Origin: Istiophorus platypterus
Lineage: Eukaryota > Chordata > Actinopteri > Istiophoriformes > Istiophoridae
Direction of reading: 5' to 3'
Assembly: GCA_016859345.1 (NCBI GenBank)
Contig: CM029119.1
Coordinates: forward strand, 124,001-188,000
Length of the DNA: 64,000 nt
Shown here piece after piece: positions 19,691 to 32,174 of the stretch. The notes beneath the pieces are model-generated. The model was not told the origin of the DNA. It worked only from the letters and a program-made list of their open reading frames with translations, and made no database searches. Position 1 is the stretch's first letter, and the number at the start of each line of letters is the position of its first letter. A program made the translations under genes and the position numbers.

Positions 19691-22600
19691 AGACTGTGCC
19701 AAAGAATTCAATCTCAACAGAAGTTATCACAGTGATGGGTTTCTCTGGGGTTCCTAAACACTGCCGTACACCAAACCACTTCCTACACGATTAGGGAGTC
19801 AGACTGTCTTACACTGAGTACCAGCCTCGCGACCTCCTGACCCAACTGGGAGCAACGATCCTTTGCTCGACGGCCTGACAGTATGCAAAATCACTCTAAC
19901 AAGGACAATACCTCCTCCAACCAGTGGGAGAAAAAGCTATTGGGGTTTACTACACAGTGAAACACAGCAACATGGTGGTATTCTGTCGGCTTACCTCCAG
20001 TGGAAGCCCTGGATCTCTCAGATACACCCCTATGTAGCACCTCCAGACCCCCTCATGTAACATTGTTCTATGACAGACAAAACACAGAGTGGTATGAAGA
20101 TCAGTTTAGAGACCAAATTGAAGGACCTGATTGGACAATTAGAACCGAAAACATTTATGTGGCACAAGTAGGGTAGCGGCAGGAGTTACCTCACATCAGA
20201 ACAACAGCAATGGTACATGATGGATGACGAGGCACCGCATGTGTCACTCGCCCTCCACCCTGACCATCAGGCAAAGAGCTAGGGTCTATAGTCAAGACAG
20301 CTGAGGCTCAAATTGATTGGCAGTGAACTTCCCTACGCTTGGTTTTTCCCGCGACACAAATATACAAAATCGTCACCTCCGCTACCGACACCGCCTTGCT
20401 GAACACATACAGGTTTGAGACACCACGAGAGAAAACTGATCACCCCAACACCGCGGCGATGTTACAGGACTTGCTTCGTCACTCTGGGCGACAGGTCCCA
20501 CCGATGTCGGTAGAGTCGCCTTGCCGGTATAGTTAAAAATTGTATCGACAGAACCAAATTTGATCAGACAAAAACCCCACAAACAGCGTGCAGAACGGGG
20601 TATTGCTGATACCATTGACGGACTGTTACAAAAGGGGGTGTTAGAACCCTCTGTTTCTCGATGGAACACGCCGATCTTACCGGTAGAAAAGAGAAACACG
20701 GGCAAATTTCGCATGGCACACGACCTCAGAGCTATCAACGCAGCCCTACAAACTAAAACCATCCCTGTACCCAATCCATACGTTGCGCTGACTAACCTCG
20801 ACCCTCGTCATCAATGGTTCACCTGCATCGATTTGGCAAACGCATTTTTCTGTCTCCCACTAGCTGAGGAATGCAAAGACATCTTCTCGTTCACGTATCA
20901 GGGACAACAACTAACCTACACACGGTTACCACAAGGGTTCGCCCTCTCGCCGGGAATTTTCAATCAGGTGCTGAAAGAGATGTTAGCAGACTGTAGACTA
21001 CCCCCAGACACGACTCTAGTACAGTATGTTGACGATCTTCTACTGGCTGCACCAACAGCAGCTCTATGTCTGCAGGCCACCAAGACCGTCCTTCTCCACT
21101 TAGCCAAGACAGGGTTTAAGGTCAGCAGAAGCAAGCTGCAGGTAGCCAGGAGAGTGGTTTCGTTCTTAGGCAGGCAGATCTCGCAGAAAGGTTCAGGCTT
21201 GTCAGCAGAACACAGAGCTACTATCCTCCACCACACAAAACCACAGACCGCGAAAGACATGCTATCATTCCTAGGCCTCACAGGCTATAGTAGGAACTAC
21301 ATAGCTGACTACACAGGACTCACAACACCACTCAGAGACATGATCAGAGAACACGGCATGCGCAAACTTCACGCAGTCCTGAACTGGACAAAATCAGCTG
21401 AGGAAGCATTCATTGCACTCAAACAAGGGTTAGCTGCTGCAGCAGAGTTAGCCATTCCAGATTACTCAGCTCCATTCTTCCTTGATGTTTCTGGAACAAG
21501 CACCGCTGTCAATGGAGTGCTGTTCCAGAAAAAAGGGGGAGATAGGAAAGTGTTAATGTACATCAGCGTAATGTTTGACAACATGGAAAAGAGACACCCA
21601 GCATGCACACAACAAGTGGCGGGATCATGAAAATCATACAGAAAACAGCACACATAGTCATGGAACACCCACTACACGTTTTGACAACACATAGTGTAGT
21701 AGCATACGTCAACTCAACCACATTCACACTGACAGCATTGAGACAAAGACGGCTATCCAAAATTCTCGATGCGCCAAACTTGACATTCACACACGAAGGT
21801 ATCAACATGGCAGACCAGGTGGGGATAGGAGAGCCACATCAGTGCGCAGACAGGGTGCAGAAGGAAGAAAAGATCAGACCAGACCTCCAAGCCGACCCAC
21901 TCGCAGAAGCTAGAAATTTGTTTACAGATGGTTGCTGCTACAGACACGAACAGCAGGGACTGATCTCAGCCTACGCGGTGGTAGAACAGACAGATCAGGG
22001 CACAACCACACTTAAGGCAGAAAAGATCATAGGACCACAGTCAGCTCAGAGAGCAGAAATACTTGCGGTCATCGAAGCTCTACAAATAGGCAAGGGCCAA
22101 GACATTAACATTTACACAGACTCAGCCTACGCAGTAGGAGCAGTGCATGTAGAACTACCTCAGTGGCTAAGAACAGGGTTTCTCACAGCATCAAACAAAC
22201 CGATCAAACACGAGATAGAAATGAAACAGCTAGCGGACGCTTTGATGCTCCCGCACAAGGTAGCGGTCATAAAATGCAGAGGTCATGAGAAACTGTTCAG
22301 CCGCACAAAGTTAGGCAACGACGCAGCAGACGCCGCCGCAAAACAAGCCGCAGGGTACGTCCACAACATGACCATGATTTGTCCAGACACTGAAACACAC
22401 ACAGAGAAAGACACAGAGTTAATCCGATTAAAGACAGAACAGGACAAAGCAACTCCACAAGAGAAAACACTGTGGGTGGCGAGAGGTTGTACAGATACGA
22501 CAGGGGTATGGAGAGGTCCAGACGGTAGGATAATCTTACCCCCAGGTATCAGGCAAACAGCAATAACAGAGGCACATGGAGTGGGACATGTGGGAGTGAC

Positions 22601-23607
22601 ACAGATGCTGAAAATTTGGAACATTGGTGGCACCCATTTCTAAAAGATATGTGCAAACGTTACGCAAACACATGTAAAGAATGTATGATGTACAATGCCA
22701 GACCGACACTTAAACCACACCCGGGGCGTTTCCCTCTCCTGACAAAAACAGGAAAGGAAATAATCATAGACTATACAGATATGGTAAACCCAGTGAAAGG
22801 TTTTCGGTATTTGTTGGTCTGCGTCGATGCGTATTCGGGGTGGCCAGAAGTACTTCCCACAAAACGGGAAGATAATAAAACAGTGGTAAAGTTCCTGGTG
22901 AATCAATACATTCCAAGACACGGTTTTCCTGAGCGGGTAAGATCTGACAATGGTACACAGCTATCTTCAAAAATAAAGACTTGCAAGCGGTTGAACGAAT
23001 GTTGGGGCTCCAACATAAATTCGGCACAGTGTACCATCCACAGTCTCAGGGTAAAGTCGAAAGAATGAACCAAACGATTAAAAATAAATTGGGCAAAATC
23101 TGTGCACAGACCAAAATGAATTGGCTAGACGCTTTACCCCTAGCATTGATGGCCATCAGAAGCTCTGTGAATCAGACCACAAGGTTCACACCATATGAGT
23201 TGACCACAGGAAGACCATTTCCTGGACCGCAGACTAGACTGACCGGACTGACAACAGACTTTCAAGACCTAACCACCAAACAGTATTTCTATGCATTGCA
23301 AAGTCTCGTTGCAGAATACGCAGAGCAGGTTGGTGAAGAGGCAAGCAGCGATGCAACTACTCCTCCGGACGCGGAGTGGGTACTGTTGAAGGTGATCAAG
23401 AGAAAGTGGACGGAGCCAAGGTGGACAGGTCCTTATCGGGTGACAGAGCGCACCTCTCACGCAGTCCGGCTGGACGGCAAGGGCGACACCTGGTACCACT
23501 GGAGCCAATGTGCAGCGACGCCTCCAGCCAGAAGCGTAACAAGAAAACACACAGGGCTCTGTGTGACGACAACGCTGAAAAGACCACCGACCAACAAGGG
23601 CGAATAA
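19600..23607 (+). pseudogene. pol: ERV copy 2 pro-pol, broken into four long frames
   Basis: The protease and the RT start (19740-20560) are riddled with short losses. RT itself is clean (20560-21630, YVDDLLLAA intact). The frame then changes near 21624. RNase H and the integrase zinc domain follow (21603-22643), and here the AEIL block that copy 1 breaks is intact. Further changes lie at 22613 (one A fewer than copy 1) and at about 22958, where five extra bases interrupt the RSDNGT catalytic motif. The core end and the GPY/F tail are in 22981-23607. Non-functional as written. Confidence 0.88.
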
Positions 23608-24600
23608 TCCCCTGGTGGCATAAGGGTGAGGTAGTTCAACCAATACCCTGAAGGGAGGAAGTGAAACTAGCGTTCCTCTCCAACAAGTGGCGTGCCAAAC
23701 CACCAACTAGGATCGTCGTGGTGTTCGAAGAAGCAAAAGAGAATGTCAACAACCCTCATTGATCTTCTCGTCTGTTGTTGGGTGTTGGTGTCTATAACCT
23801 TCCTTTGGGCATTGCTACACCTCTACAGCTCAGGCACCACTCATATGTAACACACGGGTCCAAAAGTTATATTTTTTTATATTTGTTATTTTTTGAAGCA
23901 CTTGTTTAGAGAACATTTGCCTTTTATTCCATTTTTTCTTATATTCTAGGATGATTTTGTATCTGTGCCAGTAGCGGAGTTGTGTGACAGTGAATGGTAA
24001 AGAGGGTTTGAAGTTGTTTCAGGGGTAACCCTGCCTGAAATATAAATGTATGCATAAGTCCTGTCATAGACAAAGTACACTGCTTGCTAAAATGTTGTTT
24101 GGGAAATGGAAACCAGTGTTGTGCCTCAGCATCCTCTCGACCGTCGTTGTAACAGCTATCTTCGCTCTGACAGAATGGCGGGTGCGTTACAACACACCGA
24201 CATGCTGAAAGACGCTGAGGATGAGGATGAGGGCCAACTTCCCATGTTTCTGGTATAAGTCAATGTGACTATGATCTTGCATTTGCCAGCTTACTTGTGC
24301 TCATTATGTTTAATATTATGGTTTTTATTAAGTGTTTTTTGTAACTTGAAGGAAGTGTGCCGGCCAAGTCCCGATGTTCACCTCCATCACTATAACCCAC
24401 GTAAAAGGCAGGGGTACCTTTTTGGGCCCACACCCCGAATGAGGCGTAGACTGGCCCTACCGAGGGTGTTCGGGGTCATGGCCGATTGGAGGTGATCGTT
24501 GAGGAGGCGGTTGGATTTTGTTTTAATGTAATTGATATTTTGTTATTTGATGTTTTGTTTTTTCCATTGTGTTGATCTAAACGAGATCAAAAGGGGGATT
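23608..24600 (+). other. ERV copy 2 3' region with small ORFs
   Basis: Same layout as copy 1: ORF 1 at 23743-23850, acceptor near 23949, ORF 2 at 24050-24208, and ORF 4 from ATG 24271, extended to 24495 by a one-base loss. The hairpin before the polypurine tract has lost part of one arm (ttgatctaaacgagatcaa). No env. Confidence 0.8.
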
Positions 24601-25111
24601 TGTGATACAATACATTCAATACGCGCTATAATGTGCCTTACAAAGACATAGTGTGCGCCTGGAAGAAGACATCTGAAATATAGTACAAAAATCACATGGA
24701 ACAGGAATGCACACTTTAAGATAAGAAGGGGTCACTGCACCCCCGCAACAGGAGACAGAAGAGCAACAGTACCTCAACAGATGTGGACGCCTGATAACAG
24801 ACGTGGGCGCCTGATAGTTAGACGAACACTAGTAAAACAACCCTAGACAACGAAAAAGCGGAACATTACCATAAAAGGCTACACATCCTCCCTGAGAGGG
24901 GGGGGGACTCAAAGCAAACACCTATTAACGAAGACACACACAGACTCAGGTCAGATCTTTCTGGTGCTGCTACTTTTGCTGTCCAACTGATCTCCGCTCT
25001 CTGCAGAAGCGTAAATAAATTACTTATACTTGATTCAACTTCTGGCTCGTCTACTCTGTATCATCACATCAACGGACCACGTGGAGATCGCGGCGCGGGC
25101 CGCATCCAACA
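24601..25111 (+). repeat. LTR3
   Basis: 511 bp. It ends CCAACA and is followed by ACGG and then gypsy gag DNA, so its right edge is the original right border of the integration. It shares with LTR4 all substitutions that separate either from LTR1. Confidence 0.92.
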
Positions 25112-25723
25112 ACGGCTACACAGGAATGTTCCATGGGGAATGACAACGGAAAATGGCTAAATGTCAGTGAGCAGAGAGACAAAAAGGAGCAGATGGAAGA
25201 AGGAGCAAATGGAGCTGCTCCCTCATGGTCATTTGGAAAGCTTCATGGTGTAAAATGGAGCTCCTGAAAACCTCAGGCCAAGTTGGACAACACCTAGTGG
25301 TGGTCTTGCAGCCACTGCTCTTGAGAACAAAGAGCAATGCACAGCATTCTCTGTCTATCATTGAAAGACTGTGCTGTAATAACCCTTGTAGGAACAAAGA
25401 CTCAGATGCAGAAAAACTTACAGGAGACAAGGTTTATTTTAAAATCCAAAGTCTTTACTGACAATCCAAAAGGCCATGCACAGATAGGTAGTCCAAAAAT
25501 CTCAAGCAAAGCAGACAGGGAGTTTGGAGAAATCCACAAACCAGGGAAATTAGCAAAGGTGAAAACCACAAAAGAGAAACACTAGAAAAAATGCTAGAAA
25601 GCAGTGAACACATGACTGAGCAAAGACAATCTGGCAAGGAGAATGGGAAAAATAATAGTAAAGGTAAATACAGGGTGCCTACAAGGTCACCAACAAGCAA
25701 CATCTTTAGCTGATGAAGGCTGG
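25112..25723 (-). repeat. Gypsy flank, first copy (5' gag and LTR/leader)
   Basis: On the minus strand the 25112 end encodes CSLTFSHFPLSFPMEHSCVA, the part of gypsy gag that normally precedes the TGRA block found left of LTR1. The two halves fall in one reading frame if the 4-bp duplication is counted once. Further right (about 25390-25723) lies sequence typical of a fish gypsy LTR/leader in reverse. All 612 bp recur at 28766-29377. Confidence 0.8.
25721..25723. other. Breakpoint of the 3.65-kb tandem duplication
   Basis: Gypsy flank (...aaggctgg) joins directly to the RNase H region of pol (ggtcatcgaagctc...). At the native flank (29371 onward) the sequence continues ctggggaacac. The join shares TGG or GG with both parents, a microhomology of 2-3 bp. 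Confidence 0.85.
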
Positions 25724-27214
25724 TCATCGAAGCTCTACAAATAGGCAAGGGCCAAGACATTAACATTTACACAGACTCAGCCTACGCAGTAGGAGCAGTG
25801 CATGTAGAACTACCTCAGTGGCTAAGAACAGGGTTTCTCACAGCATCAAACAAACCGATCAAACACGAGATAGAAATGAAACAGCTAGCGGACGCTTTGA
25901 TGCTCCCGCACAAGGTAGCGGTCATAAAATGCAGAGGTCATGAGAAACTGTTCAGCCGCACGAAGTTAGGCAACGACGCAGCAGACGCTGCCGCAAAACA
26001 AGCCGCAGGGTACGTCCACAACATGACCATGATTTGTCCAGACACTGAAACACACACAGAGAAAGACACAGAGTTAATCCGATTAAAGACAGAACAGGAC
26101 AAAGCAACTCCACAAGAGAAAACACTGTGGGTGGCGAGAGGTTGTACAGATACGACAGGGGTATGGAGAGGTCCAGACGGTAGGATAATCTTACCCCCAG
26201 GTATCAGGCAAACAGCAATAACAGAGGCACATGGAGTGGGACATGTGGGAGTGACACAGATGCTGAAAAATTTGGAACATTGGTGGCACCCATTTCTAAA
26301 AGATATGTGCAAACGTTACGTAAACACATGTAAAGAATGTATGATGTACAATGCCAGACCGACACTTAAACCACACCCGGGGCGTTTCCCTCTCCTGACA
26401 AAAATAGGAAAGGAAATAATCATAGACTATACAGACATGGTAAACCCAGTGAAAGGTTTTCGGTATTTGTTGGTCTGCGTCGATGCGTATTCGGGGTGGC
26501 CAGAAGTACTTCCCACAAAACGGGAAGATAATAAAACAGTGGTAAAGTTCCTGGTGAATCAATACATTCCAAGACACGGTTTTCCTGAGCGGGTAAGATC
26601 TGACAATGGTACACATTTCAAAAATAAAGACTTGCAAGCGGTTGAACGAATGTTGGGGCTCCAACATAAATTCGGCACAGTGTACCATCCACAGTCTCAG
26701 GGTAAAGTCGAAAGAATGAACCAAACGATTAAAAATAAATTGGGCAAAATTTGTGCACAGACCAAAATGAATTGGCTAGACGCTTTTACTCCTAGCATTG
26801 ATGGCCATCAGAAGTTCTGTGAATCAGACCACAAGGTTCACACCATATGAGTTGACCACAGGAAGACCATTTCCTGGACCGCAGACTAGACTGACCGGAC
26901 TGACAACAGACTTTCAAGACCTAACCACCAAACAGTATTTCTATGCATTGCAAAGTCTCGTTGCAGAATACAGAGCAGGTTGGTGAAGAGGCAAGCAGCG
27001 ATGCAACTACCTCCGGACGCTGGAGTGGGTACTGTTGAAGGTGATCAAGAGAAAGTGGACGGAGCCAAGGTGGACAGGTCCTTATCGGGTGACAGAGCGC
27101 ACTCACGCAGTCCGGCTGGACGGCAAGGGCGACACCTGGTACCACTGGAGCCAATGTGCAGCGGCTGACGCTCCAGCCAGAAGCGTAACAAGAAACACAC
27201 AGGGCTCTGTGTGA
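25724..27214 (+). pseudogene. pol: ERV copy 3 pol fragment (RNase H end and integrase)
   Basis: 5'-truncated at the duplication breakpoint. It retains the last RNase H motifs (YTDSAYAVGA and, at 25970, NDAADAAAK) and the whole integrase: HGVGHVG zinc domain, DYTDM, RSDNGTHF and GKVERMN catalytic set, and GPYRV tail. The frame from 25798 stays open to 26850. There an extra T after GCTTT shifts it, and short losses near 26970-27110 break the C-terminal part. It has several private substitutions against copies 1 and 2, for example ATAGG for ACAGG near 26404. Confidence 0.88.
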
Positions 27215-28253
27215 CGACAACGCTGAAAAGACCACCGACCAACAAGGGGCCGAATAATCCCTGGTGGCATAAGGGTGAGGTAGTCTAACCAATACCCTGA
27301 AGGGAGGAAGTGAAACTAGCGTTCCTCTCCAACAAGTGGCGTGCCAAGCCACCAACCAGGATCGTCGTGGTGTTCGAAGAAGCAAAAGAGAATGTCAACA
27401 ACCCTCATTGATCTTCTCGTCTGTTGTTGGGTGTTGGTGTCTATAACCTTCCTTTGGGCATTGCTACACCTCTACAGCTCAGGCACCACTCATATGTAAC
27501 ACACGGGTCCAAAAGTTATATTTTTTTATATTTGTTATTTTTTGAAGCACTTGTTTAGAGAACATTTGCCTTTTATTCCATTTTTTCTTATATTCTAGGA
27601 TAATTTTGTATCTGTGCCAGTAGCGGAGTTGTGTGACAGTGAATGGTAAAGAGGGTTTGAAGTTGTTTCAGGGGTAACCCTGCCTGAAATATAAATGTAT
27701 GCATAAGTCCTGTCATAGACAAAGGACACTGCTTGCTAAAATGTTGTTTGGGAAATGGAAACCAGTGTTGTGCCTCAGCATCCTCTCGACCGTCGTTGTA
27801 ACAGCTATCTTCGCTCTGACAGAATGGCGGTGCGCAAAGACACCGACATGCTGAAAGACGCTGAGGATGAGGATGAGGGCCAACTTCCCATGTTTCTGGT
27901 ATAAGTCAATGTGACTATGATCTTGCATTTGCCAGCTTACATGTGCTCATTATGTTTAATATTATGGTTTTTATTAAGTGTTTTTTGTAACTTGAAGGAA
28001 GTGTGCCGGCCAAGTCCCGATGTTCACCTCCCATCACTATAACCCACGTAAAAGGCAGGCGGGGTACCTTTTTGGGCCCACACCCCGAATGAGGCGTAGA
28101 CTGGCCCTACCGAGGGTGTTCGGGGTCATGGCCGATTGGAGGTGATCGTTGAGGAGGCGGTTGGATTTTGTTTTAATGTAATTGATATTTTGTTATTTGA
28201 TGTTTTGTTTTTTCCATTGTGTTGATCTCGTAAACGAGATCAAAAGGGGGATT
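27215..28253 (+). other. ERV copy 3 3' region with small ORFs
   Basis: ORF 1 at 27392-27499, acceptor near 27598, ORF 2 at 27699-27854 and ORF 4 at 27917-28042. The hairpin is complete here: TTGATCTCGT (28222-28231), loop AA, ACGAGATCAA (28234-28243), running into the polypurine tract AAGGGGGATT before LTR4. Confidence 0.8.
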
Positions 28254-28765
28254 TGTGGATACAATACATTCAATACGCGCTATAATGTGCCTTACAAAGA
28301 CATAGTGTGCGCCTGGAAGAAGACATCTGAAATATAGTACAAAAATCACATGGAACAGGAATGCACACTTTAAGATAAGAAGGGGTCACTGCACCCCCGC
28401 AACAGGAGACAGAAGAGCAACAGTACCTCAACAGATGTGGACGCCTGATAACAGACGTGGGCGCCTGATAGTTAGACGAACACTAGTAAAACAACCCCTA
28501 GACAACGAAAAGCGGAACATTACCATAAAAGGCTACACATCCTCCCTGAGAGGGGGGGGGACTCAAAGCAAACACCTATTAACGAAGACACACACAGACT
28601 CAGGTCAGATCTTTCTGGTGCTGCTACTTTTGCTGTCCAACTGATCTCCGCTCTCTGCAGAAGCGTAAATAAATTACTTATACTTGATTCAACTTCTGGC
28701 TCGTCTACTCTGTATCATCACATCAACGGACCACGTGGAGATCGCGGCGCGGGCCGCATCCAACA
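28254..28765 (+). repeat. LTR4
   Basis: 512 bp, complete, with TATA-like box and AATAAA intact. Followed by ACGG (28766-28769) and the second copy of the gypsy flank. It is the duplicate of LTR3. Confidence 0.92.
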
Positions 28766-29430
28766 ACGGCTACACAGGAATGTTCCATGGGGAATGACAA
28801 CGGAAAATGGCTAAATGTCAGTGAGCAGAGAGACAAAAAGGAGCAGATGGAAGAAGGAGCAAATGGAGCTGCTCCCTCATGGTCATTTGGAAAGCTTCAT
28901 GGTGTAAAATGGAGCTCCTGAAAACCTCAGGCCAAGTTGGACAACACCTAGTGGTGGTCTTGCAGCCACTGCTCTTGAGAACAAAGAGCAATGCACAGCA
29001 TTCTCTGTCTATCATTGAAAGACTGTGCTGTAATAACCCTTGTAGGAACAAAGACTCAGATGCAGAAAAACTTACAGGAGACAAGGTTTATTTTAAAATC
29101 CAAAGTCTTTACTGACAATCCAAAAGGCCATGCACAGATAGGTAGTCCAAAAATCTCAAGCAAAGCAGACAGGGAGTTTGGAGAAATCCACAAACCAGGG
29201 AAATTAGCAAAGGTGAAAACCACAAAAGAGAAACACTAGAAAAAATGCTAGAAAGCAGTGAACACATGACTGAGCAAAGACAATCTGGCAAGGAGAATGG
29301 GAAAAATAATAGTAAAGGTAAATACAGGGTGCCTACAAGGTCACCAACAAGCAACATCTTTAGCTGATGAAGGCTGGGGAACACACAAGGACATGAACTG
29401 AAAGAGAGGTAAGTGCTACACAATAAAAAA
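28766..29430 (-). repeat. Gypsy flank, native copy (5' gag and LTR/leader)
   Basis: The first 612 bp repeat 25112-25723 with the same length; after 29377 the native sequence carries on (ggaacacacaaggacatgaac). The part 29041-29430 resembles the reverse of fish gypsy LTR/leader sequence ('aacaaagactcagatgcag ... caaggtttatttt'). Its outer end is not sharply defined. Confidence 0.7.
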
Positions 29431-30583
29431 AGAAATATGCATAAAACAAGACAGGATATTACAGAAGGGGTTTGAATACTTTTTGAATGCACTATAGTTG
29501 GTATGTACTGCTATTCAATTTCCATCATATTAAACTGTATTCCTATTTTCCTCTTTCCACTCTCTGTCACTACAAGTTAGTAGGCTATAAAATGTGAAAT
29601 TAGAATTTAAATTTGATAGCAAAGCAGTAGAATACAGAACTCGATTAGACACTAGAAACCAGAGCAGAAAACATAGCTATACAACATTATCCTGCTAAAT
29701 AGAATAGCTTCCTGTTGTCATCTGCCCACCGTGTATGCAGTAAAACTTGATTGGCTGGGAGCTGTGGTCCTGTATCCACTCTGCTGCTCTGCTTTTGAAG
29801 TTCTTTTGTCTGAGCTTTTCACCCACACCTTCAAGTTTTTAGAAAACTCTTTATCCTTGCAAAATGATCCAGCAACAGATCTCTTCTGACTGTTTTAGTA
29901 TTTAAATAACGATAAAAGTAGGAACACCTAAGCAGGTGGGCAGAGCCTCAACAATCACTGAACATAGTAAACTGGAGAGGGAGACAGCTTGGGAGCCTGC
30001 TCAGTTGGGCTGAGCAGGACTAGCAGTCTCTCTCCCTCTTATGCTCTGTCTCTCTATGAAGTTTTCTATTTTTTAATAGCCACTAGTCCAATTTGTGTTA
30101 ATGGCCTACTGGAAAAAGTCCCAGTTCTCTCACTGGCCACTTCACCATTGATGCTGGAATGGTGTAGGCAAGAATGTGTAGCAAATATTCATTTTTATAG
30201 TCCAAAAAAACCCTAAAACCCAAACCAGTCACAACCTGGTAGATTGTTCTGACAGTATGTTTTTACAATATATTCTGTAAGTGTCTTTTAGGCCACAGTG
30301 AATGTGTGTGGTGTCTTATTCCTTCATCCTCCAGCAACTATGTCTCTTGACAGAAACAACTGCAACCTGTGACACTTCCAGTAATGATGACTATACCATG
30401 TCCTGTCGCACTGGACCCCAAACTCTGCCATCGTTGTCTAAACACTCCCTTACCTTCCCAACATGCTCCAATCTTATTGAGTCTGAAAACTTTAAGGCTC
30501 TTAAACCAGAAAGAAGTGCCAGTGCTGTCCTGTATAGTTTTAACATTCTTAGCACTCCCTGTGTGTACTGTGTGTGTGTGTGA

Positions 30584-30619
<36 letters not shown>

Positions 30620-32170
30620 TTACAGTTCTGTGCTGAAATGCTGCTGAAATATGGCTCATTTATCAGCAGTGACATGCAGCCGCCAATGTGTCCCTGCTGG
30701 GTGTGTGTGTGTGTGGATATGTTGTAAATATCATATATATATATATATATACATTTGCAGACTCACTCAATTTTATGGTGAAAGTCCAAGAGAATACCAA
30801 AATCATTTTAAGTGAAATCCTACATTTCTCTTCTCATTCTGTATATCATCTGGATCTCATTTACTTTCTTGATTTATGCATTTTTTTCAGATTTCAAAGC
30901 TTATTGGGGCAGGTTGTTATACCTAAGAGATTTTAAGTTTCATATTTCATGCTTTTGTGAAGCATGGTATCAAAGAAACCTCCGAAAGACAGTCCTGGAG
31001 TCAGCAAGAGAGTTTTCAATCTCAGTTCCTTGCACTCTTCTCAGAGTACCACACAACAATACAAAAGCATTTGGGCTGCGCTAAGTGCCATGAGAAGACT
31101 CTATGTGTCAACTCAGCTAACTAACACCAAACATTAAAACCTGCAAAATAGATTGGCAGGGACTGGTGGCTAAAATATACACAATTTAAGTTATAAAATG
31201 GTGGTTTGAATTTTAGATTTCAGTCTGTATCACATTGCATTCTAAAGTTAAATTTAGCTCACAGCTCTGTTTCTATCCCATACCAACATTAACAATAATC
31301 TAAACCCAGACTACTGATAAAATTGAATCAAGACATACCAAAGTTTTTGAGTTGGTTTTATTGATGGATTATAAGTATTTTGCATGTTCCTCACAGGGGC
31401 AATACGTAAGAATTGGCAAAGTCTCAAATTCATACCACAGAATTTCACTCTCTACCCCTATCAAGAAACAAGATAATACAATCTTTTTACCCTCCTGCCC
31501 CTCCCCTTGCCCTGGCTATTGGGCATTATAGGATGAAACCCCATGGGCTGCCAAATCCATGGGTCTGAGAGATGGGCCCTCTTATGGTACCTGTCATTCA
31601 GGATGTGCTTGAGAGCATGACACATGTGTGATTCAAGAACTAGGCTCAGTGAACACTCACAACCAAATTTCTAGTAGAAGCATCAGTAGCTGAGCTTGAG
31701 GAAAGGGTGGAGGAATGTTGCATAGACAGGATTACTGTAATACAGTTCTATAGCCTGCTTGCAGTCACTATTTTTTCACCCTTTCATGTTGGATTGAGGT
31801 CAAACCGGATGCTACAGTGACTCACTATTGTCTCTTGAGATACAAAATGTCATTACAAGATGGGATTTACTAGTTCTAGTTTATTAGCATGCTAACTTCA
31901 GTAAATATCAAAGCAACACAATACATATACATCTTTGACATAAAACAAAAACTGTTATTTCCTCACATTATGCTGATTATCTTAGTTAATTAATTTAACG
32001 TTTTAAATTAAAATACACAGCTAAATTCCCAAGGTAGAAAAAGAATAATGAGTGACAGGATAATGATTAAAAACATTTTTTTTTTAATCTCTCTCATGGA
32101 GTAGTTAAACAATGATTACTTTGATTTCCCTGAGACAACTTAGTGGGGTAGACTCAGAAAGCATTGGAGA
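29431..32170. other. Intronic stretch with microsatellites
   Basis: No coding domain found. It holds an imperfect (TG)n at about 30558-30616, a short (TG)n near 30700, an (AT)n at 30733-30752, and AT-rich unique-looking DNA. Short ORFs here are translations of these repeats. Confidence 0.5.
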
Positions 32171-32174
32171 GCCT

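Larger units (their letters stand above)
8614..28765 (+). mobile_element. Endogenous retrovirus tandem array (class I, env-less)
   Basis: Order: LTR1, internal copy 1, LTR2, internal copy 2, LTR3, 612 bp of gypsy flank, a 5'-truncated internal copy 3, LTR4. Each LTR is 509-512 bp. Internal copies 1 and 2 share a tRNA-Pro primer site, a long leader, gag, pro-pol and an env-less 3' region, and they have the same gag lesions. LTR1 and LTR4 differ by about three substitutions by eye, so the insertion is young. The array lies inside the gag of a minus-strand gypsy element and opposite in sense to the rbfox exon. Every copy carries frameshifts, so none can make all proteins as written. Confidence 0.92.

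Noticed and set aside
24265..24495. Copy 2 ORF with a transmembrane helix and Arg-rich tail as a Rev- or Env-tail-like protein
   Set aside because: The long tail exists only because of a one-base loss; copies 1 and 3 stop after 41 codons, so the Arg-rich part is probably not native.
30391..30675. ORFs on both strands around 30300-30680
   Set aside because: They depend on the TG microsatellite and show no conserved motif.
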